Virus record (IMG/VR): IMGVR_UViG_3300042141_000261 | Coordinates: 1-46,549 of that record | Direction: 5' to 3' (one strand) | From: a virus | DNA length: 46,549 nt | Shown here: positions 1-9,938 of the stretch, one piece after another | Layout of the letters: every line of letters begins with the position of its first letter | How positions within the stretch are numbered: the first letter of the stretch is position 1 | Notes under the pieces: generated by a model | What the model saw: only the letters and a program-made list of their open reading frames with translations | The model's database searches: none | What the model was told of the DNA's origin: nothing | Position numbers and translations under genes: made by a program

Positions 1-2
1 AG

Positions 3-3000
3 TTTAATTTAAATTGGAAAAATAACCAAATAACCCCACAACAAAAACAACAAGCTCTACAACTATACTCTCAATATCTTGAACAGAATCCTAACGGAAC
101 TGTAGAACAATTTAAGAGTTGGGTTGATGAGTTTAATAAAAATAAACATTTACAATTAGCTTCAGATAATAACTTATTTAATGAGAATAAAACTCTTGCT
201 AATGCTGTATATGAAGCTTTAGGGTTTAAAACTAAACCAGATGTAATATTACCTATTGGTACAAGTGGTAGTGGTAAATCTACATTTATAAAATCTTTAC
301 CACAAAAAGATTTAGTAGTTATAGAACCTGACGCTATGAGAGTAGAATTTACAGGGGATATAAATAACAAATCTAAAGATAAAGAGATATATGAAGAAGC
401 TGCTAAAAGAGCTATAACTGCAATTAAACAAGGTAAACAAGTTGTTTTTGATACTACTAATTTAACTAAAGATAAAAGACTACCTTTTATTGAAGCTATT
501 AAAAAAGAAATACCTAGTGCTAATATCCAATACAAGTTAATGGAATTAAATCCAGAACTTGCTAAACAAAGAATAAAAGCACAAATAACAAGAGGAGAAA
601 ATAGAGCTAATGTATCTGATTCTACAATAGATAGACATGCTGAATCTTATAAGCAAATGCTTGAAGATATTCAATTAGAGCCTATAACTAATTATGAAAT
701 AACCCCACAACAAAAACAACAAGCTCTACAACTATATTCTCAATACTTAGATACTATATTCCCTGATAGTAAAGTAAAGGATATTGTATATAGAGGAGGT
801 AATTTAGGTGTAAATCAGCCACAAAATGTTGAAGCTTTTACTACAAGTAAATCATATGCTGAATATAGGGCAGAACAAAATAATACTCAAGTTTATCCTG
901 CTGTTTTAAACATAAAAGATTCAAAACTAGTTGATAAAAAAGAAACAAGAACATTATCTTTAGATAGGGATGAGTTTCAATATGAAAATTATGGCTTTAC
1001 AGATAATAAAGATCAAACTAAGCAAGTTGGTAATTTTTATACAGTAAAAGAAAATAATAGACATATATTAGGAACTAAACAAGATATAGAAGGATTTAAA
1101 GAGTTTGTTAAACCTAAGCAAACTAAAAAAGTAAAACAGAAACCTGTTGTATTAGACATATCAAATATAAATCCAAGTGCAACTTTATCCGATATTGCTA
1201 AACTTCTTAACACAAGTGATATCAAATTTGATTCTTTAGCAACAGCTGATACAAAAGTTAGATTTTCACTTACCCCGGAATTACAATCAACTGTTGATTA
1301 TGCATTAAGACAATCTAATGAAATTCAACAGAAAATAGTAAAGAGATTGTTTCATCAAGCTCAGTCCATTAAGGAAGAAGTTGGTTCATTAGCTGCAGGA
1401 TTTCAAGGACCAATTGTTGTTCTTAACGAAGAGAACCACGTATACTATAACTTATTAGATACAACTGATACTTTCCGTTCTACTACAGAAAGAATTAAAG
1501 GAAAGCTTTCTGAAGAAGACATGTTCAATAAGAAATTAAATATTGATCTTGGCAATGACTTTGATAAGTTATTGCAAGGATTAACTTCAGATAAAAAATT
1601 AGATGAAGTTTTTTCTCAAATGAAAGTTCTTAAGAGAGAACAAGCAGAAAAAGCTTACTTGCAGTTGCAAGAAAATCTTAAAGAGATTACAAGAGGTGGT
1701 GGTGTTGCTGTACCTCAGGTTGTTGTTTATGACCAAAAGTCAAAGACTGCCGGTTCAATTGATATTCTTGTTATTTTACCAGATGGTAAATTAAGAATTG
1801 TAGATCTTAAGACCAGTAAAAATTCTGTAAAAGATATGGTTTTAAATGAGCAATCTAAACTTAAGTATGATAAAGAGTACGAACTAGGGCCGGATAGTGA
1901 TCTTAAAAAAGAAGGAATTGAAAGATTATCTACAAGAGCTCAACAAGGAACTCAAGTAAATATTTATAGAAGAATGCTTGAAAATATGGGTTATGAAGTA
2001 GATATGAGTGAAATGGGTGCTTCTACTTTTCATATTCAAGTTGGTGTTAAAGGTAAAGATGCACAACAAGAATTTACAGGTGATTTTAGATCTGATGAAT
2101 GGATTGCTCATCCTGTAAGTCAAAATAGTCCGTATGTAAATATTCTTGTTCCAAAAAATGTTGACTTAATTTCATTAGAAGATTTGACTAAAAATATTGA
2201 TATAGCAGCAGATAAGGCTGTTGACTGGGATTCAGAATTAAAAGATGATGAAAAAATACCAGAAGATACAGAATTTTCTGATCCATACATTGAGTATGAA
2301 GTTATTACACAAGCTTTAATGAACTATAGACTAGCTTTACTTACAAAACTTAAAGCGATAGATCAAATTAAAAGCTCTATCTATATGGACAGAACTAAAG
2401 AACAAACAGAAGAAAATATTCTTAACGCTTTATCTGCTATTAATATGGCACTGGCTGAGGGTCCTAATTCAAGTTCAGCTTTATTTACAGAATTGTTACG
2501 AGATGCTTTAAAACAGATTCAAAGTTTTACAGATTATATAAATGATCCAAATAATTTTAGCAAACCAGAATATATTACATATGTTCTTAACTTTAACAGA
2601 TTTATTAAAACTTTTGAAGGTTTATATTCTGTAACAGATCTTACTGGTATTAATGCTACACAAAAATCTTTAATCTTACGTTTACAAACTCAATTAAATA
2701 ATTTAGGGGTTAGTAATTCAACTCGAGATGGTGTTATTAATGATGCTATTACAAATTATGTAAAAACACAAATTAAAAATTGGTCTTCTAGAGATGATTT
2801 AACTGATGATGTTCTTAATGATTTGATGAAGCATGCGCGTGATATAGGTGATATGGAATTGTCTACTGGTGATTTGTCGACATCAAGAGATACTATTCTT
2901 GCAGTAATGGATAAAATATATAAAGTTAAAAAACAAGAACTTTTAGATCGTGTAGAAACAAGAAATAGACTTATTGCAGGTTTATCTTCAAGATTGCAAA

Positions 3001-5807
3001 AATTATCTCCAGATAAAAATACTCAGGATTTATATGATTTTATGCTTGAATTTGATGATGATGGCGAATTTACAGGAAGATATGTTCAAAGATTAGGTAA
3101 ACAATATTATAAAAAGCAACAAGATCTTAGAGACAAACTGTATGATGAAAACGGTAACCCGCTTGAATATAGAGATGTAAGTGACGCAGCAACAGCTAAG
3201 AAAGAAGATTTAGAATTTAATATTAATCTTGCTAAACTTAAAGCTGCTTATGCTGCTTTTTGGTCGGCTGAAAGATTGACATTAGACGATAAACTTGTTG
3301 ATGGGGAATTTCATAAATATACAGATGAGTTTAAAGCTATAAGAGCAAAGCATCAATACTATGTATCTGTAAATGGCAAACCGATATGGAGAAGAAAAGC
3401 CGGTGTATCGGATAGAGCTTATCAAGTTTACTTAGCTAAATATTTTAACCAAGTTGAATATACATATGCAAAGAAAGATCAAAATGATAATTTCACTGGG
3501 GCAATTGTAAGAGAATCTGTATTTAATGCTGTTAAACCACAGTATCGTGTTGCTAATGATTATAATTTACGTACTGGTGAAAGAATGATTAGTGATAAAT
3601 ATGAAAAAATTATGAATCCAACTGACGCTTTGGGTCAAGTTCAAAAAGAATTTTTTCTAGCTTATCAAGAAATTTATGAAAATGAATTGCTAAAAAAATT
3701 ACCTATGGGATATAGATCTCAAATGTTAGGTAAACCCCCTATTGTAAAAGGCAAATTATTTCAAGATGTAAAAAACAAACCCAACATTGTAGGTAAATTA
3801 TGGTCTAAAGCTACAAGAAGTATAAACAATCTTATTTCAGAAACTGCAGAGCAAAGAGGTGTTGTAATAGATGAGAATGGCAATCTTGTTGATCAACTTC
3901 CTATTTTTTATACCGGAAGAGTGAGAACAGATGCAGAACTTGAAGCTGTTAATAATGAAATAAACGCGTTAGAAGAATCTAAAAAAAAGGGTTTAATTAA
4001 ACAAGATGATTACAATAGAGAAATTGCTATTTTAAAGGGAAGGCGTTTAACCATTCAAGCAAGACCCTCCAAAGGTGAGCTTAGTAAAGATATGGGTGCG
4101 TCTCTTATGCAGTTTAGTGCAATGGCAGAACATTACGAAGTAATGTCTACAGTTGAAGATACCTTTAAAGCATTTATTAAAGTCTTAGAACAGCGCCGTT
4201 ATCAACCATCAGATCCTTTGATTACATTAGGAACCTGGTCAAAAAATATGTTTACACCAAAAGCTGCAAAAACTGTATTAGAAGCTAATGTTGTAAAAAG
4301 AGCTAAAAAATGGATGGCAATGGTATATTACGATAATGAAAGAGTTACCAAAGGCTTTCTGGAAAAAGTTACAGATGGTTTGATATCATATTCTTCTCTA
4401 TCTTATGTAGCGTTTAACCCTTTTGGTAACTTTAATAACTATGCTTTAGGTAGAATTAATAATTCTATTGAAGCTTTAGGAAGTAGATTTTTTTCTGGAT
4501 CTGCATATGCTAGAGCAGAATTTGAGTTTAACAAAAGAGCTTTGCCGGATCTTATAGTAAGATTGGGAGCTGTAGCGAAAAAACCTTTTAATAAATCAGA
4601 TTATGATCCTGAGGAGCCTTCAAGTAAATATGAAGCCTTAGTAGATTTATTTAGAATGATGGATAATAAATCTGAACAAAGGGAAAATCAATTTGGTCCA
4701 GAACCTATTGGTAAATCTTGGTTTAGAAAAGCTACTGACTTTGGTTATGTACTTCAAGATGCGGCTGAATACAATGTGCAAACTAAAGTTGGTATGGCTA
4801 TTCTTATGGATACTATGATTATGAATAAATCAACTGGAGATATTATTTCTTTATATGATGCTTTTGAATTTAATTCAGAAACAAAAAAAGCAAGTTTAAA
4901 AGATGGTTATGATACAATTGTAACTCTTGATAAAAAAAATGTTGATAAGGATGGAAATTCTAAAATAATTAAAGAATCCTCTTACAATGATAATTTTAGA
5001 TATGAACTTAGAAACAAGATACGTGAAGTAAATAAACAAATACATGGTAACTACGCTAAAGATGATAGAATGGTTATTGAATCATACACTTTGGGTAGAC
5101 TGGCGGCACAATTTCATAAATGGGTTGCTCCGGCTATTAAGGCAAGATTTCGCCGAGAATACTTTGATGAAAACTTAGGGTGGTTAGAAGGAAGATATAG
5201 ATCTTTTTGGAAATTTTTAGCATATACCGGAAAACAACTCACATCATTACAACTTGAATTTGGTAAACATCAAGAAAATTTTTTGGTTGAATATGGTTAC
5301 ACAGGAGATGGTTCACAGCAAGATCAAAGAGCTAAAGATAAACTATTTGGTGCTTACAGAACATTAGGCGAAATTGGAATTATAATGATGACTTTTGCTA
5401 TTAGTAGTATTTTTAGTGCAATGTTTTCAGATGATGATGATGATACTGAGTTTGAAAGTAGAATGGAAAACTTTTTAAGATATCAAGCTGATAGAACATA
5501 TAAGGAGTTGATATTATTTACTCCCTTAGGAAGCCAGCAAATTTATCAAATGTTTAAGTCTCCAATTGCAGCTACTAGAACACTTGGTGAATTTGGTGAA
5601 GCGCTATCTTTAAGTGTAACAACACCACTGGCTTATTTAATTAAAGGTGAAGAAGAGTTCTATCTTGATAAAGATTATGTTTATCAACGGGGTGTTAGAA
5701 AAGGAGAACTTAAACTTTATAAAAATTGGGAGGATGTAATACCTATTTTATATAGTATTAAGAAATGGGAAGATTTTAATAATCTAACTAATTTTTATAT
5801 TAAATAA
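3..5807 (+). CDS. Giant multidomain polyvalent-type phage protein (5'-partial)
   Basis: The frame is open from base 3, so the start lies outside the window and about 1,934 residues are visible. Domains in order: a P-loop kinase of AAA_33/polynucleotide-kinase or zeta-toxin type, with Walker A GTSGSGKST near bases 258-284 and a downstream FDTTN motif near 450; an ADP-ribosyltransferase-like segment starting KDIVYRG near base 777; a PD-(D/E)XK nuclease with GSIDIL near 1751, DLKTSK near 1802 and a Q-x3-Y helix near 1950; a long charged helical region; and a C-terminal hydrophobic segment near 5370-5420 followed by five Asp. Fusion of effector-type enzymes is typical of polyvalent proteins, which may enter the cell with the DNA; that role is inference. 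An ATG at 336 exists, but starting there would cut off Walker A. Confidence 0.8.
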   Translation, partial: FNLNWKNNQITPQQKQQALQLYSQYLEQNPNGTVEQFKSWVDEFNKNKHLQLASDNNLFNENKTLANAVYEALGFKTKPDVILPIGTSGSGKSTFIKSLPQKDLVVIEPDAMRVEFTGDINNKSKDKEIYEEAAKRAITAIKQGKQVVFDTTNLTKDKRLPFIEAIKKEIPSANIQYKLMELNPELAKQRIKAQITRGENRANVSDSTIDRHAESYKQMLEDIQLEPITNYEITPQQKQQALQLYSQYLDTIFPDSKVKDIVYRGGNLGVNQPQNVEAFTTSKSYAEYRAEQNNTQVYPAVLNIKDSKLVDKKETRTLSLDRDEFQYENYGFTDNKDQTKQVGNFYTVKENNRHILGTKQDIEGFKEFVKPKQTKKVKQKPVVLDISNINPSATLSDIAKLLNTSDIKFDSLATADTKVRFSLTPELQSTVDYALRQSNEIQQKIVKRLFHQAQSIKEEVGSLAAGFQGPIVVLNEENHVYYNLLDTTDTFRSTTERIKGKLSEEDMFNKKLNIDLGNDFDKLLQGLTSDKKLDEVFSQMKVLKREQAEKAYLQLQENLKEITRGGGVAVPQVVVYDQKSKTAGSIDILVILPDGKLRIVDLKTSKNSVKDMVLNEQSKLKYDKEYELGPDSDLKKEGIERLSTRAQQGTQVNIYRRMLENMGYEVDMSEMGASTFHIQVGVKGKDAQQEFTGDFRSDEWIAHPVSQNSPYVNILVPKNVDLISLEDLTKNIDIAADKAVDWDSELKDDEKIPEDTEFSDPYIEYEVITQALMNYRLALLTKLKAIDQIKSSIYMDRTKEQTEENILNALSAINMALAEGPNSSSALFTELLRDALKQIQSFTDYINDPNNFSKPEYITYVLNFNRFIKTFEGLYSVTDLTGINATQKSLILRLQTQLNNLGVSNSTRDGVINDAITNYVKTQIKNWSSRDDLTDDVLNDLMKHARDIGDMELSTGDLSTSRDTILAVMDKIYKVKKQELLDRVETRNRLIAGLSSRLQKLSPDKNTQDLYDFMLEFDDDGEFTGRYVQRLGKQYYKKQQDLRDKLYDENGNPLEYRDVSDAATAKKEDLEFNINLAKLKAAYAAFWSAERLTLDDKLVDGEFHKYTDEFKAIRAKHQYYVSVNGKPIWRRKAGVSDRAYQVYLAKYFNQVEYTYAKKDQNDNFTGAIVRESVFNAVKPQYRVANDYNLRTGERMISDKYEKIMNPTDALGQVQKEFFLAYQEIYENELLKKLPMGYRSQMLGKPPIVKGKLFQDVKNKPNIVGKLWSKATRSINNLISETAEQRGVVIDENGNLVDQLPIFYTGRVRTDAELEAVNNEINALEESKKKGLIKQDDYNREIAILKGRRLTIQARPSKGELSKDMGASLMQFSAMAEHYEVMSTVEDTFKAFIKVLEQRRYQPSDPLITLGTWSKNMFTPKAAKTVLEANVVKRAKKWMAMVYYDNERVTKGFLEKVTDGLISYSSLSYVAFNPFGNFNNYALGRINNSIEALGSRFFSGSAYARAEFEFNKRALPDLIVRLGAVAKKPFNKSDYDPEEPSSKYEALVDLFRMMDNKSEQRENQFGPEPIGKSWFRKATDFGYVLQDAAEYNVQTKVGMAILMDTMIMNKSTGDIISLYDAFEFNSETKKASLKDGYDTIVTLDKKNVDKDGNSKIIKESSYNDNFRYELRNKIREVNKQIHGNYAKDDRMVIESYTLGRLAAQFHKWVAPAIKARFRREYFDENLGWLEGRYRSFWKFLAYTGKQLTSLQLEFGKHQENFLVEYGYTGDGSQQDQRAKDKLFGAYRTLGEIGIIMMTFAISSIFSAMFSDDDDDTEFESRMENFLRYQADRTYKELILFTPLGSQQIYQMFKSPIAATRTLGEFGEALSLSVTTPLAYLIKGEEEFYLDKDYVYQRGVRKGELKLYKNWEDVIPILYSIKKWEDFNNLTNFYIK
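30..67 (+). repeat. Direct repeat, copy 1 (linker of the giant protein)
   Basis: A 38-base stretch here recurs exactly at 699-736, in the same reading frame. Both copies encode the linker ITPQQKQQALQLYSQYL. The two copies bracket the P-loop kinase domain. Confidence 0.85.
699..736 (+). repeat. Direct repeat, copy 2 (linker of the giant protein)
   Basis: Second copy of the 38-base repeat at 30-67. Identity fades in the following dozen bases. It sits between the kinase domain and the ADP-ribosyltransferase-like domain, which suggests that domains are joined or swapped at this linker. Confidence 0.85.
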
Positions 5808-5827
5808 TAATACATGGGCCCGGGGCT

Positions 5828-6226
5828 TCAACCCGCATGGCTTTCCACTTCCCACGTATTATTATCCAAGCTTATTTTGTTTTCATATAGGAATCTATAT
5901 ATTAGATCCGTTAGATAACCAATAAGCCAGGCCGTTGCTTCCTCATTTTGTATTCCGCAATTTTCCATTATTTTAGAAGCTAAATGAAAAGTTTCATGTG
6001 CTATTAAATTGTGATTTATAAAATTTTTTGATAGCGTAACATAGTACTTAAAAATACTACTTGTTGTATTTTCAAATACACAACCTTCATTTTCACTTAT
6101 ATCTATTTTAGTAATATTTTCATTTACATAATTATTTAAAATTTGCACAGATTCACCAATAATTACAATTATTTTAGAATTGTAAATTTGGAGATCTATA
6201 TGCTTTATGTAAACTTTGGGTTTCAT
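5828..6226 (-). CDS. HExxH-motif putative metallopeptidase-like phage protein
   Basis: A 132-residue protein carrying HETFH, an HExxH zinc-binding motif, near residues 78-82, followed about 16 residues later by NEEATAW, where a third-ligand Glu could sit. The arrangement resembles small zincin-like proteins of phages; no substrate can be deduced. The first half is beta-rich and unrecognised. It is the last gene of a minus-strand trio, 3 bases downstream of the ribonucleotide reductase alpha stop, and converges on the giant plus-strand gene. It has no signal peptide, so it should be cytoplasmic. A structural rather than catalytic zinc site is possible. Confidence 0.6.
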   Translation of the reverse strand: MKPKVYIKHIDLQIYNSKIIVIIGESVQILNNYVNENITKIDISENEGCVFENTTSSIFKYYVTLSKNFINHNLIAHETFHLASKIMENCGIQNEEATAWLIGYLTDLIYRFLYENKISLDNNTWEVESHAG

Positions 6227-6229
6227 ATT

Positions 6230-7855
6230 TTAACTTTCACAGCTAGAACATTCTAATATGTCTCTTACAAATGACTGAGCACTACTAACACTAAATTGAT
6301 AGTATAAAGTTTTAACTCCTTGTTCATGTGCAAACAAATACAGTTTGTTAATATCTTTAACCGGCACACTGGGATGAATCATTAGATTTAAAGACTGGGA
6401 TTGATCAATATATTTTTGTCTTGCCGCAGCTTGGATTACTATTTCTTTTGGGCTAATTTCAATAAAAGATTTAAAAACAGCTTTAGTTGGAAAATCTAAA
6501 TGTTGAACTGATCCATTCTTTTTTAATATACTTTCCCATACCTCAGGTGTATTGAGATTATACTTTTCTAACTCAGATTCTAAAATAGAATTCTTATAAA
6601 CAGATTTTGTTTTAGCTAGATCTTTGATAAAATAGTTAGATTTGATTGGTTCAATACCCATAGATACTTGTCCGTGTATAAAAGAACTTGATTTAGTTGG
6701 AGCAATTGCAATTAATGTAGTATTAGCATATCCCGGGCGTATAGATTTAACATTATGCTTTTCACATAAGTCTCTTGATGTTGCATCAGATCTTTCTTTA
6801 ATTGTTTTGAAAATCTCAACATTTAGAAATTTAGCTTCCATTGATTCAAACTCAACAAGCTTAGACTGCAGATAAGAGTGATAACCTAAAACCCCAAGAC
6901 CAATAGCTCTATGATCCTTAGCAAATCTATAAGCTCTAGCCATACCAGGTAGTGTAGAAGATTTACTTATGAATTCATCAATTACAGCATTAAGAAATAA
7001 CGTGTATATTTCAACAGCATCTGTATTCTTAATTTCATCCCAATGCAAAAGGTTAATTGAACCTAAGCAACATACAAATGAATTGAAACTATCGGTTGGA
7101 AGTTGTATTTCTGAGCAAAGATTGGAAGCCGTTATTTCAAAGCCGAGCTCTTTATAAGGTGTATTATTATTGCTATTGTCTTTAAACATTATGTACGGAT
7201 ATCCAATATCATTACGTCTTTGAATTACTTTGGCCCATATAGAACGTTTTTCTTCATCGCCGGACTTCATACTTTCAAGCCAGGAATCGGTAACTGTTAC
7301 ACCATACTGAAGATTTTGTATTAGATTACCTTCTGTGCCAATATCTAAAAATTCTTCAATGTCTGCATGCTCAATTGGCAAATAAACAGCACAAGCGCCG
7401 CGTCTTGCTTCAGATTGTTTACAAACATCTACAATAGTATCATATATACGAGCATAATGAACGGGCCCATCTGCAGTGCCGCCGGTTGAAATAACTGAAC
7501 CACGGGATCTAATATTACCTAAAAAGATACTTGTTCCACCACCGTACTTAGACATCATACCAATTTCACGCCCAGCGTTTAGGATACTATCAAGATTATC
7601 ATCAACATTGCTTCCGTAGCAACTTATAGGTAGACCTTTTTGTTTACCAAAGTTAATCCATACAGGGGTTGATAAACTATAAAAACCCCGGGACATATAA
7701 TCTTCAAACTTTTGAGCAAAGCCCTCTATGTTTAAGTGCTTTTCTGCAGTCCTTGCAATATCTTTAATTCTTTGCTCAGGAGCTTCAGTTATGTAACCTC
7801 TTGAAAGAAAGGTTTTACTTTCTTCATTAAGCCAGTAATATTTAGAATAAGTCAT
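6230..7855 (-). CDS. nrdA: Class I ribonucleotide reductase, alpha (large) subunit
   Basis: Reduces ribonucleoside diphosphates to deoxyribonucleotides together with NrdB. The active site is complete: PISCYGS holds the first redox Cys, NLCSEI holds the N-x-C-x-E radical and general-acid set, FVCCLGS the second redox Cys, TLYYQF the paired Tyr of the radical path, and the C-terminus CSSCES the thioredoxin-accessible CxxC. It has no N-terminal ATP cone, so the overall-activity control seen in E. coli NrdA is probably absent, and at 541 residues it is short for the family. I chose the ATG at 7855, which overlaps the nrdB stop by 14 bases; an upstream ATG at 7945 would overlap nrdB by over 100 bases. 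Confidence 0.95.
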   Translation of the reverse strand: MTYSKYYWLNEESKTFLSRGYITEAPEQRIKDIARTAEKHLNIEGFAQKFEDYMSRGFYSLSTPVWINFGKQKGLPISCYGSNVDDNLDSILNAGREIGMMSKYGGGTSIFLGNIRSRGSVISTGGTADGPVHYARIYDTIVDVCKQSEARRGACAVYLPIEHADIEEFLDIGTEGNLIQNLQYGVTVTDSWLESMKSGDEEKRSIWAKVIQRRNDIGYPYIMFKDNSNNNTPYKELGFEITASNLCSEIQLPTDSFNSFVCCLGSINLLHWDEIKNTDAVEIYTLFLNAVIDEFISKSSTLPGMARAYRFAKDHRAIGLGVLGYHSYLQSKLVEFESMEAKFLNVEIFKTIKERSDATSRDLCEKHNVKSIRPGYANTTLIAIAPTKSSSFIHGQVSMGIEPIKSNYFIKDLAKTKSVYKNSILESELEKYNLNTPEVWESILKKNGSVQHLDFPTKAVFKSFIEISPKEIVIQAAARQKYIDQSQSLNLMIHPSVPVKDINKLYLFAHEQGVKTLYYQFSVSSAQSFVRDILECSSCES

Positions 7856-8822
7856 CTGCTGTAATTGCTTTTGATTTTTTGTTGTAGTCAATTTGTTTTT
7901 TATAAAAGAAATCACCCTCTTTGGTAGCTGTAATTTCAACTTCAAACCAATGTGTTTGGTTTAAATCATTTTGGTTTACTTCAAACAAAGGATCCATTCC
8001 AATTTTTTGAAGGGAGTTATTAAATCTGTTCATGATGAAACTTTTAATTGTTTCCTTAGAAAGGAAATCTAACTCACCCTTTTCAAATATCCAATCTAGA
8101 ATTCCACATTCTGCAGAATAAGCCTTTGTGCAGGCGGAATAAATTAATTCATAAAATTCAGAATCAAACCATTCCGGGTTCTCTGATTTAATGATATTAA
8201 TGATCTCAGCTCCAAAGTTGCCATGTATATCCTCCTCTTTACTTGTAGCTTCAACTACATTAGAAATACCTTTAAAAAGATTTCTCTCTTTATTAAAAGA
8301 CATCATAATAAGAAACTGGCTGAATAAACTAACATGTTCTATAAATAAAGAAAATAAAAGCACTGATTTGGTATACATTTTATCATCTTTACTCCGGGAC
8401 CCGTCCAAATACTTTTTTAAGTATTTAATTCTATTTGAAATAGCCGGTATTTCAATAACAGTTTCAAATTCTTTCTCAAGACCTAGAATTCTCAGTAGCC
8501 TTGCATAGGCGTCTTTGTGCCTAACTTCAGATTCAGCAAATGTCATTCCAACATCTCCCACTTCTGTAATAGGCATTCTTTTATACATGTCAGCCCAAAA
8601 TGTTTTTACATTAACTTCAATTTGAGCAATTGCCAACATGGTTCTTTTTATAACCTCCCTTTCTGAGTCACTGACTTTTACTCTAAAGTCATCAACATCA
8701 GTGGTAAAGTTGTATTCGGTGTCAATCCAATAGGAGTGTCTTATTGCATCTTTATATTTTAAAAGTTGGGGGTATTCATAGGGTAAAATATTAATTCTAG
8801 CCTGGAAGATATTTTTGTTCAT
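7842..8822 (-). CDS. nrdB: Class I ribonucleotide reductase, beta (radical) subunit
   Basis: A 326-residue ferritin-fold subunit that makes the tyrosyl radical used by NrdA. Metal ligands are visible: a Glu in AQIEVNVKTF, E-x-x-H in SEVRHKDAY with the radical Tyr four residues after the His, a Glu in FIEHVSL, and E-x-x-H in EEDIHG. The C-terminal tail ITADDLF is the acidic-aromatic type that docks on the alpha subunit. It is first in the trio nrdB-nrdA-HExxH, transcribed leftward from the divergent A+T-rich gap at 8823-8988. Confidence 0.95.
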   Translation of the reverse strand: MNKNIFQARINILPYEYPQLLKYKDAIRHSYWIDTEYNFTTDVDDFRVKVSDSEREVIKRTMLAIAQIEVNVKTFWADMYKRMPITEVGDVGMTFAESEVRHKDAYARLLRILGLEKEFETVIEIPAISNRIKYLKKYLDGSRSKDDKMYTKSVLLFSLFIEHVSLFSQFLIMMSFNKERNLFKGISNVVEATSKEEDIHGNFGAEIINIIKSENPEWFDSEFYELIYSACTKAYSAECGILDWIFEKGELDFLSKETIKSFIMNRFNNSLQKIGMDPLFEVNQNDLNQTHWFEVEITATKEGDFFYKKQIDYNKKSKAITADDLF

Positions 8823-8988
8823 TTATTAGTTTTAAAGTTGATACAAAACCAAATTACTAAAGATTTTTTAACTATCCTAATTTTTTTAATAAAAAAATAT
8901 AACTATTTGAAAATCAGAGTCTTAAATATATTTTTTTTAATTTTGTTAAAATTAAGAAGATTATTTTGTATTTTATAATAAGAGTTAT
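8823..8988. promoter_or_regulatory. Divergent intergenic region between nrdB and the plus-strand late genes
   Basis: 166 bases, almost wholly A/T, separating leftward nrdB from the rightward small-protein block, so promoters for both directions are expected here. I see only imperfect matches to the Bacteroidota -7 box: TATTTTG about 25 bases before the plus-strand ATG and TAATTTGG before nrdB. No coding sequence is apparent. Confidence 0.4.
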
Positions 8989-9363
8989 ATGTTTATCATG
9001 ATTGAAAGATTAAAGAGTATTTTTTATTACTACGATTCTGAAAAAACTGAGGTTGGCCAGGGTCTTATTTGGTTATTCCTTTTTCCTATTTTTTATAGTT
9101 TAGAAATGGGAATTAATTATTATTTAGTTATACCATCAATTTTATTAGGAGCGGCCACAATAAAGGCTGTTTGTTTACATACAATTCAAATAAGAAAGAT
9201 TTTGGCTTTTGGTAATTTTTTGTTTTCAATTGCTGTGGTTACATACTTTTTTATAAAAGGAATATTACCTGGTGATATTTATCACTGGATATGGGTAATA
9301 ATTAGTTTTTTTAACTTTTTTAATTTAACCACACTAACAAGAAAATGCTTATCAATTAAATAA
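8989..9363 (+). CDS. Small integral membrane protein, unknown
   Basis: 124 residues with three or four hydrophobic segments (about residues 25-45, 47-62, 70-90 and 100-115) separated by short basic loops, so an inner-membrane protein is likely. I do not recognise the family. It heads the plus-strand block and ends one base before the next ATG. A second in-frame ATG three codons in gives a near-identical product. The place beside lysis-type genes allows a holin-like role, but nothing in the sequence proves it. Confidence 0.6.
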   Translation: MFIMIERLKSIFYYYDSEKTEVGQGLIWLFLFPIFYSLEMGINYYLVIPSILLGAATIKAVCLHTIQIRKILAFGNFLFSIAVVTYFFIKGILPGDIYHWIWVIISFFNFFNLTTLTRKCLSIK

Positions 9364-9364
9364 A

Positions 9365-9679
9365 ATGGAAACTTTAGACAATTTAACCACTCTTTTAGCA
9401 ACTGTTTTTACAGTTTTATTTTCTGCCGGCGCTTGGAAGTTTTATGAATCTAGGTTAAAGCTAAAGACAAAAGACATGCAAAATGAAAGAAATGAGCAGA
9501 ATATGTACAGAGATGATTTAAGGGAAAGGGTTAAAAGATTAGAGAAACTTTTAACTGAAAGCTCTCTAGAAAAAGATCAAATGAGGGACCAAATCTTAAA
9601 TTTAACACGTGAGGTCAGTGAGTTAAGAGTTAAAGTTACCTTTCTTGAGAAAGAAAATGAAAGGTTAAAAAATAAATAA
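9365..9679 (+). CDS. Membrane-anchored coiled-coil protein
   Basis: 104 residues. One N-terminal transmembrane segment (about residues 8-24) is followed by a highly charged heptad-like helix to the C-terminus, rich in Glu, Lys, Arg and Leu. This topology matches inner-membrane spanins (Rz-like) and other phage membrane adaptors, although the clearer spanin candidate here is the lipoprotein at 11987. It starts one base after the previous stop. Confidence 0.6.
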   Translation: METLDNLTTLLATVFTVLFSAGAWKFYESRLKLKTKDMQNERNEQNMYRDDLRERVKRLEKLLTESSLEKDQMRDQILNLTREVSELRVKVTFLEKENERLKNK

Positions 9680-9728
9680 TTTGGCTTTATTTAATTTTAT
9701 TTGTATATTAGTTATATAAAGTTTAGTT

Positions 9729-9938
9729 ATGATAACCCTATTGAAAAGATTGCTTAGAACCCTATTTTCTTGTGTTTTTTGCAAAGATTTTTACTTTAAA
9801 CCTCTCGTTAAGGAAACTGAAGTTGTTCAAAAAGAACCTTTAGCTTATAAAAAAGAATGTAGTATTGAACAAAAAACCTCTAAAAAAGAGGAGGTTTCTG
9901 TTAAAAATAGGCGCAATGGACAAAAAAAATTGGATTAA
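9729..9938 (+). CDS. Small basic hypothetical protein
   Basis: 69 residues: a hydrophobic, Cys-containing N-terminus (LLRTLFSCVFCKDF) and a Lys/Glu-rich tail. Its last 23 bases overlap the start of the next, better supported gene. No family recognised; short length and skewed composition leave real doubt that it is expressed. Confidence 0.4.
   Translation: MITLLKRLLRTLFSCVFCKDFYFKPLVKETEVVQKEPLAYKKECSIEQKTSKKEEVSVKNRRNGQKKLD

Noticed and set aside
71-535. Minus-strand open frame of 154 codons
   Set aside because: Wholly antisense to the kinase domain of the giant protein, whose Walker motif and continuous frame are clearly coding.
3-5807. Giant virion RNA polymerase of crAss-like phages
   Set aside because: No DxDGD-type polymerase motif is visible; the recognisable parts are kinase, ART-like and nuclease modules.
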